From positions 1 to 64,000 of the forward strand of contig WNZI01000005.1 in assembly GCA_009728235.1 (NCBI GenBank): a stretch of 64,000 bases of DNA. The letters run 5' to 3'. Within the stretch, counting starts at the first letter, position 1, and each line of letters starts with the position of its first letter. Positions 62,161 to 64,000 of the stretch are shown here, in pieces. The notes under the pieces were generated by a model that was given only the letters and a program-made list of their open reading frames with translations, made no database searches and was not told the DNA's origin. The position numbers and the translations under genes are program-made. Source of the DNA: Vibrio cholerae (GTDB lineage: Bacteria; Actinomycetota; Actinomycetes; Actinomycetales; Micrococcaceae).

Positions 62161-63020
62161 GGGTCCCGGTACGTGGCCGACGTCCAGAGGTGGAAGAGTG
62201 CATAGGCGCGGTAGGGGCGCCACGCCTCGGCCAGCCGCTCAGCGTCCCCGATGCTCGGGTTGCCCATGGCCCGCCGTGCCACCAGGTCGCCGGGGGTGAA
62301 GGCGTCGGCATCCCGGAGGACACGCACGGCGAGGTAGTCGGCGGACCACGGCCCGATCCCGGGTATCGCGAGAAGCTCCCTCCGCAGGCGTGCGTGGTCC
62401 CCGCCGGGGTCGAGGGACAGCCCGGCGACGACGGCGCGGGCCACGTTCTGCACGGTCGCCGCCCGGGTGCGGGTCACGCCGATCACGGCGCGCAGTTCCT
62501 CGTGGCGCGCGGACGCAAGGGCCTCCGGCGTGGGGAAACGGATCAGGTCGGACGGCGTAGGAGTCCCGTACGCCGCCGCGAGCCTGCCTCCGAAGGTGCC
62601 ACCCGCCGCCACGGACACCTGCTGCCCGAGGACTGTCATGACCGCCGCCTCGAAGGCCTCCGGGTAACCGACAGCGCGCAGGCCGGGGCGCCGGCGCACC
62701 AGCGGACCGAGGAGCGGGTCCTGCCCGAGAGCGCGGGCGACGGCGCCGGTGTCGGTATCGAGGTCCAGCCAGGACCGGGAGGTGCGGACGAGCTCGGCGA
62801 ACTCGCCGTCGTCGTCGGTGTCCGCCACGAGCTCGACGGTGTCCGGGCGGATGGTGACGGTGACGCGGCGCGGGCCGCCCGTCGTGCCGAGCAGACGCGT
62901 GTGCGAGCGCCCGGGCCGGTCCGTCACCTCGCAGCCGGGGATCGCGTGGTTAGCGAGGATCGCTGCCATCGGCCCGGCCTCGAGCGTGCCGTTCGGTACG
63001 AGGACCGCGGTGCGGCTCAC
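62157..63020 (-). CDS. alkA: DNA-3-methyladenine glycosylase II (AlkA-like)
   Basis: 287 residues. The N-terminal AlkA_N beta domain (PGRSHTRLLGTTGGPRRVTVTIRP) is followed by the helix-hairpin-helix core with FEAAVMTVLGQQVSV and LAIPGIGPWSADYLAVRVLRDADAFTPGDL, where the catalytic aspartate lies in DADAF. Unlike Ada-AlkA fusions it lacks the Ada domains. GTG 63020 overlaps the SDR stop (GTGA), so the two are co-translated. It removes alkylated purines from DNA. Confidence 0.9.
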   Translation of the reverse strand: MSRTAVLVPNGTLEAGPMAAILANHAIPGCEVTDRPGRSHTRLLGTTGGPRRVTVTIRPDTVELVADTDDDGEFAELVRTSRSWLDLDTDTGAVARALGQDPLLGPLVRRRPGLRAVGYPEAFEAAVMTVLGQQVSVAAGGTFGGRLAAAYGTPTPSDLIRFPTPEALASARHEELRAVIGVTRTRAATVQNVARAVVAGLSLDPGGDHARLRRELLAIPGIGPWSADYLAVRVLRDADAFTPGDLVARRAMGNPSIGDAERLAEAWRPYRAYALFHLWTSATYRDP

Positions 63021-63817
63021 GGAAGGATGGCGTCCACGTATCCGCCGTCGACCCGCACGGCTGCGCCCGTCGTGGCCGAGGCCAGCGGGGAGGAGAGATA
63101 CGTCACCATGTTCGCGATCTCGGCCGGTTCGATGAGGCGTTCCAGCAGCGACTGGGGGCGGTGGTCCTTCATGAACTGCCGCTGTGCGTCCTCCCACTCG
63201 AGGTCCTTGTCCACCAGCTGGTAGACGAAGTCCTCGACACCACCGGTGTGGGTGGGCCCCGCGATGATGGAGTTCACCGTGACGCCGGTACCCCTGGCCT
63301 CCTTCGCGAAGCCGCGCGAGACGGCGAGCAGCGCCGTCTTGGACACCCCGTAGTGGATCATCTCGGTCGGGATGACGACGGCGGAATCGCTCGCGATGTA
63401 CTGGATGCGGCCCCAGCCCGCCTCGGTCATCCCGGGGAGATAGGCACGCGTCAGGCGGATGGCGGTCAGCACGTTGACCTCGAAGTAGCGGCGCCACTCG
63501 GCGTCGTCGATCTCCAGGGCGGGCTGCGCACCGAAGATGCCGAGGTTGTTGATCAGGATGTCCACCGCCGGCAGGGCCCGGAGCGCCGTCGCGACGCCGT
63601 CGTCCGTGGTGACGTCGGCGGCGACGGACAGGAGGTCGGCGTCCGGCACGTCCGCGCGGATGGTCTCCATGGCACGGGCGACGCTGCGGTTGCTGCGCCC
63701 GTTGACGCCTACGCGGGCGCCTGCTCCGGCAAGCCCGGCTGCGATCGCCAGCCCGATGCCCTGGGTCGAGCCGGTGACGAGCGCCGTCCTGCCGCTGAGA
63801 TCGATTGCCAATGCCAT
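63017..63817 (-). CDS. SDR family oxidoreductase
   Basis: 266-residue classical short-chain dehydrogenase. The cofactor loop is TALVTGSTQGIGLAIAAGLAG, the NNLGI motif is INNLGIFG, the catalytic Ser-Tyr-Lys is IASDSAVVIPTEMIHYGVSKTALLAVS, and the C-terminal GAAVRVDGGYVDAILP is typical. Residues after the loop (NGRSN, with Arg) suggest NADP. The substrate is unknown. ATG 63817 has a CAGGAGC site. It overlaps alkA. Confidence 0.93.
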   Translation of the reverse strand: MALAIDLSGRTALVTGSTQGIGLAIAAGLAGAGARVGVNGRSNRSVARAMETIRADVPDADLLSVAADVTTDDGVATALRALPAVDILINNLGIFGAQPALEIDDAEWRRYFEVNVLTAIRLTRAYLPGMTEAGWGRIQYIASDSAVVIPTEMIHYGVSKTALLAVSRGFAKEARGTGVTVNSIIAGPTHTGGVEDFVYQLVDKDLEWEDAQRQFMKDHRPQSLLERLIEPAEIANMVTYLSSPLASATTGAAVRVDGGYVDAILP

Positions 63818-64000
63818 GGGAGCTCCTGGTCGGTCGAGGGGGTTGGATCAACCCTACGACGACGCCGGACCGGGCGAGCGGGCAGTTCGCGCCACCGCGG
63901 CCCGCCTACCACGCTCCCGCCCATCCGTCACATTGCCGGGTGGCTTGACCTGATGGCCCTCGATGGAGAAAAGTCTCAGCGGTAACGGGTATATTGCTCC
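63818..64000. other. intergenic end of window
   Basis: No gene in the last 183 bases. The final 40 bases are AT-richer (GGGTATATTGCTCC) and may belong to the promoter of a gene beyond the window. TATATT at 63990-63995 would serve as a -10, but no convincing -35 precedes it. Confidence 0.3.

Noticed and set aside
1-64000. Prophage, insertion sequence, CRISPR-Cas or other defence island
   Set aside because: No integrase, transposase, cas or restriction genes are visible, and gene content is core-like throughout.

Overview
The window is 64 kb of very GC-rich, densely packed chromosomal DNA from an actinobacterium, most likely an Arthrobacter-like member of the Micrococcaceae. The evidence is the block tilS-hpt-ftsH-folE-folP-folB-folK-panC-lysS-lsr2-clpC, frequent GTG starts, an Lsr2 nucleoid protein, a Rv3229c/Rv3230c-type desaturase pair and actinobacterial-only families (DUF3180, DUF6458, DUF2520). 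I see no phage, IS element, CRISPR array or rRNA. It reads as core chromosome.

Layout. (1) 1-9.9 kb: tRNA-Ile modification, purine salvage, FtsH protease, a tightly overlapping folate operon (folE, folP, folB, folK), then DUF3180 and two PH-domain membrane proteins and a Rossmann/DUF2520 protein. (2) 10-18.8 kb: panC, lysS, lsr2, clpC, an S9 peptidase, an acetyltransferase and a CsbD stress protein. (3) 19-21.4 kb: dhaKLM, a PTS-driven dihydroxyacetone kinase operon. (4) 21.4-27.1 kb (minus strand, apart from one plus-strand secreted or anchored protein): mutY, disA, radA, FUSC transporter. (5) 27.2-33.2 kb: high-affinity phosphate operon pstSCAB behind a PHO box, convergent with a low-affinity Pit/DUF47 pair. 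(6) 33-39.4 kb: tRNA-Lys, a ZIP metal transporter, a secreted endonuclease/exonuclease/phosphatase-fold protein, and a regulator/seven-helix membrane protein pair behind a large inverted repeat. (7) 39.6-43.9 kb (minus): ptsH-fruA-fruK-deoR fructose system. (8) 44-52.8 kb: small membrane proteins, DUF445, GDPD, GH15, zinc alcohol dehydrogenase, AzlCD exporter, YnfA. (9) 52.9-57.6 kb (minus): pta-ackA and an MFS transporter controlled by a TPP riboswitch. (10) 57.6-64 kb: ArsR/AHSA1 pair, acyl desaturase with its ferredoxin reductase and a divergent PucR-type regulator, AlkA glycosylase and an SDR.

The genes converge on a few themes: folate/pantothenate/lysyl-tRNA housekeeping, PTS-linked carbon entry (DhaM and HPr/FruA), two complementary phosphate uptake systems, acetate overflow (Pta-AckA), DNA repair and c-di-AMP signalling (DisA, RadA, MutY, AlkA).

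A striking quality signal is that at least seven, probably eight, reading frames are each broken by what looks like a missing single G or C (tilS, dhaK, dhaM, pstC, the DUF47 gene, fruA twice, and probably the pstS stop). In most cases one restored base rebuilds a canonical family protein, so I read these mainly as residual sequencing indels rather than true pseudogenes. The most interesting biology is the TPP riboswitch on an MHS-type transporter, the inverted-repeat-controlled HTH/7TM pair, and the operator-over-start, probably leaderless ArsR gene.
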